Assembly (NCBI GenBank): GCA_021323155.1
Contig: JAJTCI010000164.1
Coordinates: 1-5,788, forward strand
DNA from: Chitinophagaceae bacterium
Lineage (GTDB): Bacteria > Bacteroidota > Bacteroidia > Chitinophagales > Chitinophagaceae
DNA: 5,788 nucleotides
Direction of reading: 5' to 3'
The notes beneath the pieces were generated by a model that worked only from the letters and a program-made list of their open reading frames with translations, was not told the DNA's origin and did not search any database. The position numbers were made by a program, and so were the translations under genes. Position 1 is the first letter of the stretch, and the number at the start of each line of letters is the position of its first letter. Shown in pieces: positions 1 to 5,788 of the stretch.

Positions 1-76
1 ACCCCTATGGTTAACCAGGCCCCCGGACTGATATCCCCCGATCGCCTTACCTTCGCTGCCCATAAAAAGAGCACTG

Positions 77-1312
77 ATGCGGATCTTCGTTTGCCTGGTA
101 ATGTCTATGTCTTTTGGTGTATTTGCCCGTTCCCAGGGCTCGGATACGTTGACGGTGGTGAACTGGAATATCGAGTGGTTCGGCTCGCCCTCGGCGGGGC
201 CGTCGAATGACAATGTCCAGGAAGCGAACGTGGTAAAGATCCTGCGGTACCTGAACGCCGACCTGTACGGACTGAACGAAGTGGTGGATACGATGCGGCT
301 CCGCCGGGTGGTGGACTCTCTTGGAAGTAATTACGGTTATTATATCTCGCTTTTCGGCAGTGCAGCGCCATCGCCTTTCTCGCCCAACTGGGTGACCGCG
401 CAGAAACTCGCTTTTATTTACCGCAAGGACGTGTTCTCCAATATCCGTACGCGCGCCATGCTGAACAATGGTAGCAGCGCTTACTTCAATTTTGCCAGCG
501 GGCGGTTCCCTTTCCTTTTCAACGCGAACGTGAACAAGAGCGGTAAGAAGAGGAACGTGAGCTTCATCCTGATCCATGCGAAAGCGGGAGCTACCGCCAA
601 TGATTTCAACCGGCGCAAGGACGCCGCGCGTGAATTGAAAGACACGCTCGATCCGTATTTCACTAACCACCCGATGATACTGATGGGTGATTACAATGAC
701 GAACTGCAGGGCAGTATCGTATCCGGGTACACCGTATCGCCATATGATATCATTGTGAAAGATTCGGTACGTACAGCGGCGAATTATTATCACTCCATCA
801 CCCTGCCACTCGAGTATGCCGGTGAACGTTCTACGATCAGTTATAACAGCGTGATCGATCACCAGGTGATCAATAAAAGGATGGACAGTATGTACGTGCC
901 GGGTTCGGCAGACATCCGGCAGGATGTTTCCAACGTGGTCCCCGATTATTTCACAAGGAACACTTCAGACCATTATCCCGTTTCTTCCCGTTTTGCCATT
1001 ACCAGCGGGGATACTTCCGTGGTGATCGTGAACCCACCACCGCCTCCGCCACCGCCCGTTGTCTTCACCGGCTTCCGGTTGTGGCCGAATCCTTTCCAGC
1101 AAACCCTCGTATTCCGGTCAGGGAAAACGCTTACGAATGTTACGGTCAGTATTTATAATGTTGCCGGGCAGAAAGTGTGGGAGCTGTCACTTCCACAGGT
1201 GACTACGCAACTGTTCAACGAGGTGCAGTTGCCTTACTTCGCGAAAGGGATGTACTTCTTTATCCTGCGCAGCAACGAAGAGACGATCCGGGAGAAGATA
1301 TTACGGCAATAA
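77..1312 (+). CDS. Secreted endonuclease/exonuclease/phosphatase family hydrolase with T9SS type A sorting domain
   Basis: A 411-residue metal-dependent phosphodiesterase/nuclease of the EEP (DNase I-like) fold, predicted to be exported and anchored or released at the cell surface. Residues 1-19 look like a signal peptide (hydrophobic 3-16, likely cut after A17-R-S19). The catalytic domain covers about 25-306 and shows the family motifs in order: NWNIEW with N31 and E33, LNEV with E68, IHAKAG with H167, GDYND with D205 and N207, VIDH with D261, and SDHYPV with D298/H299. No expected active-site residue is missing. Eight prolines (320-327) link it to a C-terminal T9SS type A domain (about 333-411; LWPNPF, YNVAGQKV, GMYFFIL, EKIL). 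The ATG at 77 is the first possible start after an in-frame stop at 29-31, preceded by A-rich ATAAAAAGA rather than a Shine-Dalgarno site. It converges on the lipoprotein gene, so it is transcribed separately. The substrate (DNA, RNA or another phosphodiester such as a phospholipid head group) cannot be read from sequence; nuclease is favoured by the HAK and GDYND motifs. Confidence 0.93.
   Translation: MRIFVCLVMSMSFGVFARSQGSDTLTVVNWNIEWFGSPSAGPSNDNVQEANVVKILRYLNADLYGLNEVVDTMRLRRVVDSLGSNYGYYISLFGSAAPSPFSPNWVTAQKLAFIYRKDVFSNIRTRAMLNNGSSAYFNFASGRFPFLFNANVNKSGKKRNVSFILIHAKAGATANDFNRRKDAARELKDTLDPYFTNHPMILMGDYNDELQGSIVSGYTVSPYDIIVKDSVRTAANYYHSITLPLEYAGERSTISYNSVIDHQVINKRMDSMYVPGSADIRQDVSNVVPDYFTRNTSDHYPVSSRFAITSGDTSVVIVNPPPPPPPPVVFTGFRLWPNPFQQTLVFRSGKTLTNVTVSIYNVAGQKVWELSLPQVTTQLFNEVQLPYFAKGMYFFILRSNEETIREKILRQ
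1034..1057 (+). other. Polyproline linker codons in the secreted hydrolase
   Basis: Eight consecutive proline codons (residues 320-327) separate the EEP catalytic domain from the T9SS sorting domain. They use mixed codons (CCA, CCG, CCT, CCC), so this is a selected protein linker and not a simple DNA microsatellite. Such stiff linkers are common before sorting or anchoring domains in secreted Bacteroidota proteins. The run is a predicted ribosome-stalling stretch that would need elongation factor P. Confidence 0.85.
1073..1309 (+). other. T9SS type A C-terminal sorting domain (part of the secreted hydrolase)
   Basis: Codons for residues 333-411 encode the roughly 80-residue C-terminal domain typical of type IX secretion cargo. 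The usual landmarks are present in order: a WPNPF start motif (W336-F340), the VSIYNVAGQKVWE strand pair (357-369), the GMYFFIL strand (391-397) and a short basic end (EKILRQ). In this family the domain directs passage across the outer membrane and is normally cleaved, with the cargo then attached to surface lipopolysaccharide or released. The host must therefore have a T9SS, which is not encoded in this window. Confidence 0.88.
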
Positions 1313-1344
1313 AAAAACCGCTTCGGTTGGAAGCGGTCCTTTTT
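1311..1344. terminator. Bidirectional intrinsic terminator between convergent genes
   Basis: A perfect 8-bp stem (ACCGCTTC at 1317-1324 with GAAGCGGT at 1330-1337) closes a 5-base loop (GGTTG). On the + strand it is followed by CC and five Ts (1340-1344). On the - strand the stem is followed directly by the complement of the A-run 1311-1316, giving a U-tract with no gap. The hairpin can thus end both the hydrolase transcript, whose TAA stop at 1310-1312 runs into the A-tract, and the lipoprotein transcript, whose stop lies at 1363-1365. The - strand direction looks stronger because its U-tract abuts the stem. Confidence 0.88.
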
Positions 1345-1362
1345 ATTGATAAGATCCTTTGC

Positions 1363-3603
1363 TTAATTATTAAACTTCACATCGTCAATATTGATCCGAA
1401 CCTGGTTGGTTGGAGCACTGATGCTCGCGCTGGATGTATTGAGAATCCTTACACGAACACTTTCAGACGCCAGGGCACCTATGGTAAACGTGGTGGTGGT
1501 AAAGGTTCCTTTTACAGTGGTGGTGGTATTGCCAACTTTTGTCCAGTTAGCACCGCCGTTCTTAGAGATATACAATTCAAAAGAAGGCGTCATTGTACCT
1601 GTACCCTCGTTGAAGTTGGTTTGGGCGTGCTTCAGTTCTACTGATTGCAGGCCGTTAATGCCGAATTCAGTCTGGATGTAACCGTTGTTAGAACCTACCG
1701 TTCCCCTGATCCTTGCTGACTGCAGGCCATTGAATACATCGCTTCCCGCGGTAGTGCCGATGAGGGCATCGCTGAAGGTCCATGAACCGGAGTTCAACGC
1801 TACAGTTGCTGCCGTATAGCTCGTTTTAGCCGCGCCTTCAAATGTTTCAACGATGCTTGACCCGCCTGAAGAATTCAGGGTGGTGAAGGATATCTCGTTG
1901 CCATAAGAAGTGCCGGATGTATTTGTGGCGTATGCGCGCACATAATAAGTAGTGTTCGCGGTAAGCCCCGTGATAGCACTTGTGAACGTGCCTGTACCGC
2001 TGCCATCCGTCGTCTTTGTAGACAATGCCACGGTTGGGTTGGGTGATGTACTCCATACCACGCCGCGTGCGGTCACTGACGAGCTGCCTGCAGAAGTTAC
2101 GTTACCCCCGCTGGTAGCGGTGGTTTGTGTAATGGCACTGATGGCGGTGGTAGAAACAACGGCCGCGGGAGAGCTGCCTGTTACCACGTCAGCCGCGCTG
2201 CGCAATGTGAGTTGGGGGGTGCCGTTAAACAATGAAACATAACCAGTGAGTGTCGTTGCAAATGAAGGCAATGTTAATCCCAGCGTATTTCTAACAAAAG
2301 AAACGATGGTGCCGGAGGCATCTGTGACATTATAGTTGGTGCCGGTGGTATTGGTGGACGTCTGAACGATGTTCACATTATTCAGCTGAACAACGGTCGA
2401 TGCCCAATTGTTGGTAACAGAAGCAGCGAGGTTGGTGTTGATCGCCGCTACGGTGGTAACCCTTGGGGTAACCGTTGCCGTTGTGATCTTCACGGAGCTA
2501 CCTACGTTGTTGATCTGCATATCACCGTTGAAAAGGTCTACGGTAAGACCGGAGATATCTACCGCTACGCTGTCGTTCTGCAAATAGTTTGGGTTGTTGG
2601 AAGGGAAGCGAAGCTGGATGCCATAGCCGCTGCCATCCTGGATGCGGTAGTTGCCGTTTGCTTCATTCTGCGTATTTGAAACGATCGTACCCCTGATGCC
2701 GGTATTGGCAGGAATGCTTGCTCCGGAACCCAGGTTCCTGATCTCCTGGATGGTCTTATACACCAGGCTGGGGCTTACACCCGTACCGCAACGTGGACCT
2801 TTCATGTCCAGGTCGGTGGTATCACGCACGATCAGCTGTTTGGTGGTATTGAACACCGTGTAAATAGCCGTTGCTGTTCCGTTACCCTGGGGAACACGAA
2901 CACCGGCAAAGCTTGCGTAGCCGCTCGTTCTCATGATAATGCTTTGTCCGCCGCAATTCTGCAGGTTGATGTTGGTGCTGGCTTTGTTGACAGAAGTGTC
3001 AGCATAGGTTTTGTTCAGGTCGCCTGTCTGTACTTCAAACCCTACGAGTTGAATGAGCATTGACTGGTAGTCGTTGTTCAACTGGGAAACCGTAACCACT
3101 GTTGGTGTAACAGGATTATTGAGCGAGCCTCTTTTGATGAAAGCATCCATAAAGGTGCTGCGGATACCTGCTGCAGCGGGTGTTCCGTTCTCTACAACGC
3201 GTGTGGCGAGTTTGATCATGTTGGCGCTGTTGGCGATATACAGTCCCTTACACACCACGAATATTTCACGGCCTACAGGGAAAATGTTGTAAAGACCGGT
3301 GGCGTCGATATCGATCTGGATACCAGCGGTGGCATCCTGGATATAGATCGATTTGTAAATGTTGCCGGTGCGGTCGTTACCCACTACGGTGCCTTTAATG
3401 ATCACGTCGTCAGTGATGAGTGATAACTGGCCGCTGGACGTGGGATACATCGCCTTTAATTCCTTGATGGTCTTATTGGCGGTAACACCCGGGTCTGTCA
3501 GGGTCGCGGGCTCGTCGAAATTCTTCTTACAGCCCATTGCGAAGACCATCGTGAGCATCACTGCCAGGCTGCTGATCGATAAAATGGAGGATCTATGTTT
3601 CAT
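1363..3603 (-). CDS. Surface lipoprotein with duplicated DUF5689-like (OB-fold) unit, FN3-like domain and C-terminal beta-sandwich
   Basis: A 746-residue lipoprotein. Residues 1-24 form a type II signal peptide with lipobox A-M-G-C (C25), followed by KKNFDEP, whose early acidic residues suit outer-membrane surface export in Bacteroidota. Residues 44-267 read as DUF5689: KTIKELK, then IKGTVVGND, IYIQDATAGIQIDI, and a second strand-rich half from about 178. A related unit follows at 283-474 (KTIQEIRNL, IRGTIVSN, YRIQDGSGYGIQLRF). Residues 478-575 match the FN3-like module frequent in Bacteroidota surface proteins (ARGVVWSTSPNPT, GLTANTTYYVRAYATN, YGNEISFTT). Residues 584-746 are a jelly-roll-like domain opening with VETFEG and ending INIDDVKF. 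The ATG at 3603 lies 22 bases after the receptor stop, with an AT-rich leader and no Shine-Dalgarno site. Being second in an operon behind a TonB receptor suggests a substrate-binding lid or capture role. It is not SusD-like, has no recognisable catalytic motif, and its ligand is unknown. Confidence 0.9.
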   Translation of the reverse strand: MKHRSSILSISSLAVMLTMVFAMGCKKNFDEPATLTDPGVTANKTIKELKAMYPTSSGQLSLITDDVIIKGTVVGNDRTGNIYKSIYIQDATAGIQIDIDATGLYNIFPVGREIFVVCKGLYIANSANMIKLATRVVENGTPAAAGIRSTFMDAFIKRGSLNNPVTPTVVTVSQLNNDYQSMLIQLVGFEVQTGDLNKTYADTSVNKASTNINLQNCGGQSIIMRTSGYASFAGVRVPQGNGTATAIYTVFNTTKQLIVRDTTDLDMKGPRCGTGVSPSLVYKTIQEIRNLGSGASIPANTGIRGTIVSNTQNEANGNYRIQDGSGYGIQLRFPSNNPNYLQNDSVAVDISGLTVDLFNGDMQINNVGSSVKITTATVTPRVTTVAAINTNLAASVTNNWASTVVQLNNVNIVQTSTNTTGTNYNVTDASGTIVSFVRNTLGLTLPSFATTLTGYVSLFNGTPQLTLRSAADVVTGSSPAAVVSTTAISAITQTTATSGGNVTSAGSSSVTARGVVWSTSPNPTVALSTKTTDGSGTGTFTSAITGLTANTTYYVRAYATNTSGTSYGNEISFTTLNSSGGSSIVETFEGAAKTSYTAATVALNSGSWTFSDALIGTTAGSDVFNGLQSARIRGTVGSNNGYIQTEFGINGLQSVELKHAQTNFNEGTGTMTPSFELYISKNGGANWTKVGNTTTTVKGTFTTTTFTIGALASESVRVRILNTSSASISAPTNQVRINIDDVKFNN
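2182..2757 (-). other. Second, diverged OB-fold unit of the lipoprotein
   Basis: Codons for residues 283-474. The opening KTIQEIRNL...IRGTIVSN...YRIQDGSGYGIQLRF aligns by eye with KTIKELKAM...IKGTVVGN...IYIQDATAGIQIDI of the first unit. The second half (STVVQLNNVNIVQ, YNVTDASGTIVSFV, LTGYVSLFNGTPQLTLRSAADV) parallels residues 181-266. This points to an internal duplication of a two-OB unit. Confidence 0.6.
2803..3474 (-). other. First DUF5689/OB-fold unit of the lipoprotein
   Basis: Codons for residues 44-267. The unit appears to contain two OB-like halves: 44-135 (IIKGTVVGNDRTGN, SIYIQDATAGIQIDI, FPVGREIFVVCKG) and 178-267 (YQSMLIQLVGFEV, NINLQNCGGQSIIMRT, TAIYTVFNTTKQLIVRDTTDLDM). The pattern of a GxV strand, a [YI]IQD strand, a 'G..[IV].V...G' strand and a closing LxVRD strand resembles YhcR-type OB folds. 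Assignment to DUF5689 is by memory of the family pattern. Confidence 0.65.
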
Positions 3604-3625
3604 AATAAAGTATTATCTGTTTTTA

Positions 3626-5788
3626 TTATTGGAGGCGTAATGTAAGGCTGACGAAATAGTTCAGGCCATAGGAGTAGTAGAGCTTCGGTGGGAACTTATC
3701 GACATTCCTGCCGGCAAAATCAAAACGAAGTTGTTCAAATCCTCCACTGACGATGTTTTTATTGTTCAGCAGGTTGTTAACACCGGCGTTCAATACCAGG
3801 AAGGTGCTCCTGCCCATTCCCATTTTAGAAGGAACTTTCCAGGAATAACCGCCAAAGAAATCGAGGGTGAACTGCGCGTCTAATTGTCTTTGATCAAGAA
3901 TGGAGTGATACAATGCTACGTCGCCCTCTTTGGTCAGGTCCAGTCCATCGACTGCTGCGCGGGAGCGGCGAATAGGATTGTAATCGAGCCACATCTCATC
4001 CATATAGCTACCAGTGAGGCTCACAAACCAGAAGTCAGGTGAGCGGTAATTCACACCCAGCGAATACGCTTCCTGTGGTGTGGAAGGAACGCGGTAGTTC
4101 TGCGAGTAGATCGTCTGTCTTGCCTGTGACACATCCAGCTGGGTGGAGTTGTTGTCAACCGTTACGATGGCATCCTGGCGGCTGTCGAAGAAATAGCGAC
4201 CTAGTGCGGCAGCTGCGGAGAGCGACCAGGTGGTAGTGAGTTTGGTCTCTAAACCGATCTCTGTACCGTAATGCACCTTGTCGATATTGCTGAGCGCGTA
4301 GTTAACGAAATTCCTTACTTCATCATGGTAGAAGGTCATGACGTTCATCTGGTCGTCGAACCTGGTATAATAACCGGTCACCCTTGCTTTGACGTTCGGG
4401 GAGTTTAGTACATAACCACCTTCGATCGTCTGGATCTTCTCGCTTGTCACATTGTCCTGCACAAAATCACGCGTTCTAGGTGCGATGTATACGTTATCGA
4501 AGTAAGGCGCACGTGTGAGCATCGCCCCATTCAGGTAAACGTAATTGCGGCCATCTATTTTATAGGTGATGCCAGCTTTAACCGCGTAGTTCAGGAAATT
4601 GTTAGGATCTGCCTTGCCGAAAGAATTGTCGGGGAACAGGCCGTTCTTCACTTTACCTACCCTCCAGAAACTGGTGTGGGATAATTCCGCTGCGAGGAAG
4701 AGGTCGATGTTGTCGAGTTTTAAAATACCCTGTGCCCAGGTTGCGGCCTTCGTGATGTTGATATCGTAATTGTGGCCGTATTTGTCGCCTTCACGCACTA
4801 TCCGGTTGGGATTATTCAGGTCGTTCTGTGCGGCACCGGGATTGCTTGGGAAATCGCGTTCGCCGAACTGGTTGAGGTCAACGTAATAATCTCCACCCAA
4901 GAGGTCATTCACCCTGTTGAAGTAGTTGTTCCGCTGCCACTGGTACGATGCACCCGCGGTAAAATCAACATTCTTACCGATGCGTGTATTAAATATTGAA
5001 TTGAAGTTCACCCTGTCGGTGTAAATGGCCCTATCCTGTAAGATATAGTGTGAACGTTTGCCCGCCACTACCTGGCCTGCAACGACGCTGTCGTTGTTTG
5101 ACCTGTTCGATTCGTATAGGCGGTCCCAGTTCACCTGCAGCAGATCGGGATTGGCGATGATCTCATTCCTGATCTGTGATTGCCATGCGGGATCAAGGTC
5201 GTAGCTGGGTAAATACCTGTAATAATCCGGCCTTGGATCAGCCGCGTTGTACCAATCCAGTGCTGTGGTAGCTCTTTCGCCGAAGGAATAGCCTGCGGCA
5301 GTGGTGAGCGTAGTATTGTTATTGATCCTGTATTCATGATTCAGGATAATGTAAGGCTGGTGTGATTTGGCAATATTGGCGTTGCGTTTCTTGCCGCTCT
5401 GCCATCCCCAGGCGGGGTTGTAGTAGTTGGAGCCGGAAAGGTCCATGGCTTCCTGTACGCTACCGGTTTGCCTGCCGTTCTCGGTGGGTGCACCAAACAC
5501 GACGAGTGAAAGGAGGTGCCTGCTGCTGAGGCGTTTGTCTGCCGCGGCGAAATAGCTCCAGCCATCGTAGTAGGTGCCCGGTACATAACCTTCGTCGGCC
5601 CAGCGGCGACTTCCCGCAAATGCGAAAGCCCAGCCTTTCTTACTTACGCCGGTGCCGTGATAGAAATTGAAACGGTGGGTATAGTTCCTGTTGGACAAAG
5701 CGTAACCAAAGGAAGTTTGTTTGCGCTGCCTGCCTGCTCTTGAATCGATATTGGTAGAGCTACCGATATCGCCGAAGGCAAAAGTGTT
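3626..5788 (-). CDS. TonB-dependent outer-membrane receptor, barrel part (N-terminus beyond the window)
   Basis: The frame stays open to the window edge and gives 720 visible residues. The TTG codon at 5696-5698 is not a convincing start, because the upstream 30 codons continue a family-typical stretch (FGDIGSSTNIDSRAGRQRKQ) marking the plug-to-barrel boundary. What is visible is a 22-strand-type barrel rich in alternating aromatic and polar residues, with hallmarks such as GWAFAFAGSRRWADEGYV, SVQEAMDL, NYYNPAWGW, LNHEYRINNNTTL and, near the end, AGVNNLLNNKNIVSGGFEQLRFD and KFPPKLYYSYGLNYF. Missing are the signal peptide, a probable CarboxypepD_reg-like domain and most of the plug (about 200 residues by family length). 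The protein would import a substrate across the outer membrane using TonB energy. It is the upstream gene of an operon with the lipoprotein, in SusC-then-partner order. The final residue is Gln rather than the usual aromatic, within a still strand-like LTLRLQ. Substrate unknown. Confidence 0.92.
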   Translation of the reverse strand, partial: NTFAFGDIGSSTNIDSRAGRQRKQTSFGYALSNRNYTHRFNFYHGTGVSKKGWAFAFAGSRRWADEGYVPGTYYDGWSYFAAADKRLSSRHLLSLVVFGAPTENGRQTGSVQEAMDLSGSNYYNPAWGWQSGKKRNANIAKSHQPYIILNHEYRINNNTTLTTAAGYSFGERATTALDWYNAADPRPDYYRYLPSYDLDPAWQSQIRNEIIANPDLLQVNWDRLYESNRSNNDSVVAGQVVAGKRSHYILQDRAIYTDRVNFNSIFNTRIGKNVDFTAGASYQWQRNNYFNRVNDLLGGDYYVDLNQFGERDFPSNPGAAQNDLNNPNRIVREGDKYGHNYDINITKAATWAQGILKLDNIDLFLAAELSHTSFWRVGKVKNGLFPDNSFGKADPNNFLNYAVKAGITYKIDGRNYVYLNGAMLTRAPYFDNVYIAPRTRDFVQDNVTSEKIQTIEGGYVLNSPNVKARVTGYYTRFDDQMNVMTFYHDEVRNFVNYALSNIDKVHYGTEIGLETKLTTTWSLSAAAALGRYFFDSRQDAIVTVDNNSTQLDVSQARQTIYSQNYRVPSTPQEAYSLGVNYRSPDFWFVSLTGSYMDEMWLDYNPIRRSRAAVDGLDLTKEGDVALYHSILDQRQLDAQFTLDFFGGYSWKVPSKMGMGRSTFLVLNAGVNNLLNNKNIVSGGFEQLRFDFAGRNVDKFPPKLYYSYGLNYFVSLTLRLQ

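Noticed and set aside
48..55. TACCTTCG as a Bacteroidota -7 element (TAnnTTTG) for the hydrolase
   Set aside because: It has one mismatch at a key base, and the only -33-like triplet (CTG at 28-30) is weak and spaced at 17 bases. Not strong enough to annotate without transcript data.
1..63. Possible start of a divergent gene: ATG at 63 on the - strand, frame open to the left edge, beginning MGSEGKAIGGYQ
   Set aside because: Only 21 codons are visible, no family is recognisable, and the starts would be 13 bases apart, leaving no room for two promoters. More sequence to the left would settle it.
7..210. Small + strand frame of 67 codons overlapping the start of the hydrolase
   Set aside because: It overlaps the signal peptide and first catalytic motif in another frame, has no recognisable domain, and has no leader before its ATG within the window.
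47..862. Long open frame (271 codons) on the - strand opposite the hydrolase
   Set aside because: It lies wholly antisense to a gene with intact catalytic motifs and a signal peptide. Its translation is rich in Arg/His/Val with no recognisable domain, as expected of a codon-bias shadow.
1489..1530. GGTGGTGGT-rich stretches resembling a microsatellite
   Set aside because: They are short threonine codon runs (ACC/ACCAC on the coding strand) within the C-terminal domain of the lipoprotein, without long uniform repetition.
1952..2242. Open + strand frame antisense to the lipoprotein (one of several, e.g. also 3359-3640)
   Set aside because: Hydrophobic Val/Ala/Leu-rich translation is the expected reverse of Thr/Asn/Gly-rich codons; no independent gene signals.

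Overview
The window looks like chromosomal DNA from a member of the Bacteroidota, most likely a Chitinophaga-like (Chitinophagaceae) organism of moderate GC. Three things point there: a C-terminal type IX secretion (T9SS) sorting domain, a DUF5689-type lipoprotein, and a TonB-dependent receptor of the SusC-like/CarboxypepD_reg class. There are also A-rich leaders in place of Shine-Dalgarno sites. Genus-level placement is inference only.

Layout. Positions 1-76 are a short leader with no gene I can defend. Positions 77-1312 (+) encode a secreted endonuclease/exonuclease/phosphatase (EEP) family hydrolase with a signal peptide, an intact catalytic residue set, a polyproline linker and a T9SS type A sorting domain. 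A compact hairpin at 1311-1344 sits between convergent genes and has T-runs on both strands, so it should terminate both. Positions 1363-3603 (-) encode a 746-residue lipoprotein. It contains what I read as two copies of a two-OB-fold DUF5689-like unit, then an FN3-like domain and a C-terminal beta-sandwich. Immediately upstream of it in the same operon (22-base gap), positions 3626-5788 (-) hold the barrel part of a TonB-dependent receptor whose N-terminus lies beyond the right edge.

How they may work together (inference). The receptor and lipoprotein occupy the positions that SusC and SusD hold in glycan-uptake loci, but the lipoprotein is not SusD-like. The convergent gene encodes a surface-displayed or secreted phosphodiesterase. 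A coherent reading is a surface module that captures, cleaves and imports a phosphodiester-containing polymer, with extracellular nucleic acid the leading candidate. Some extracellular nucleases (YhcR type) carry OB folds and a nuclease domain in one chain; here the two functions would be divided between a lipoprotein and a T9SS-exported enzyme. No mobile elements, CRISPR arrays, tRNAs or rRNAs were seen.
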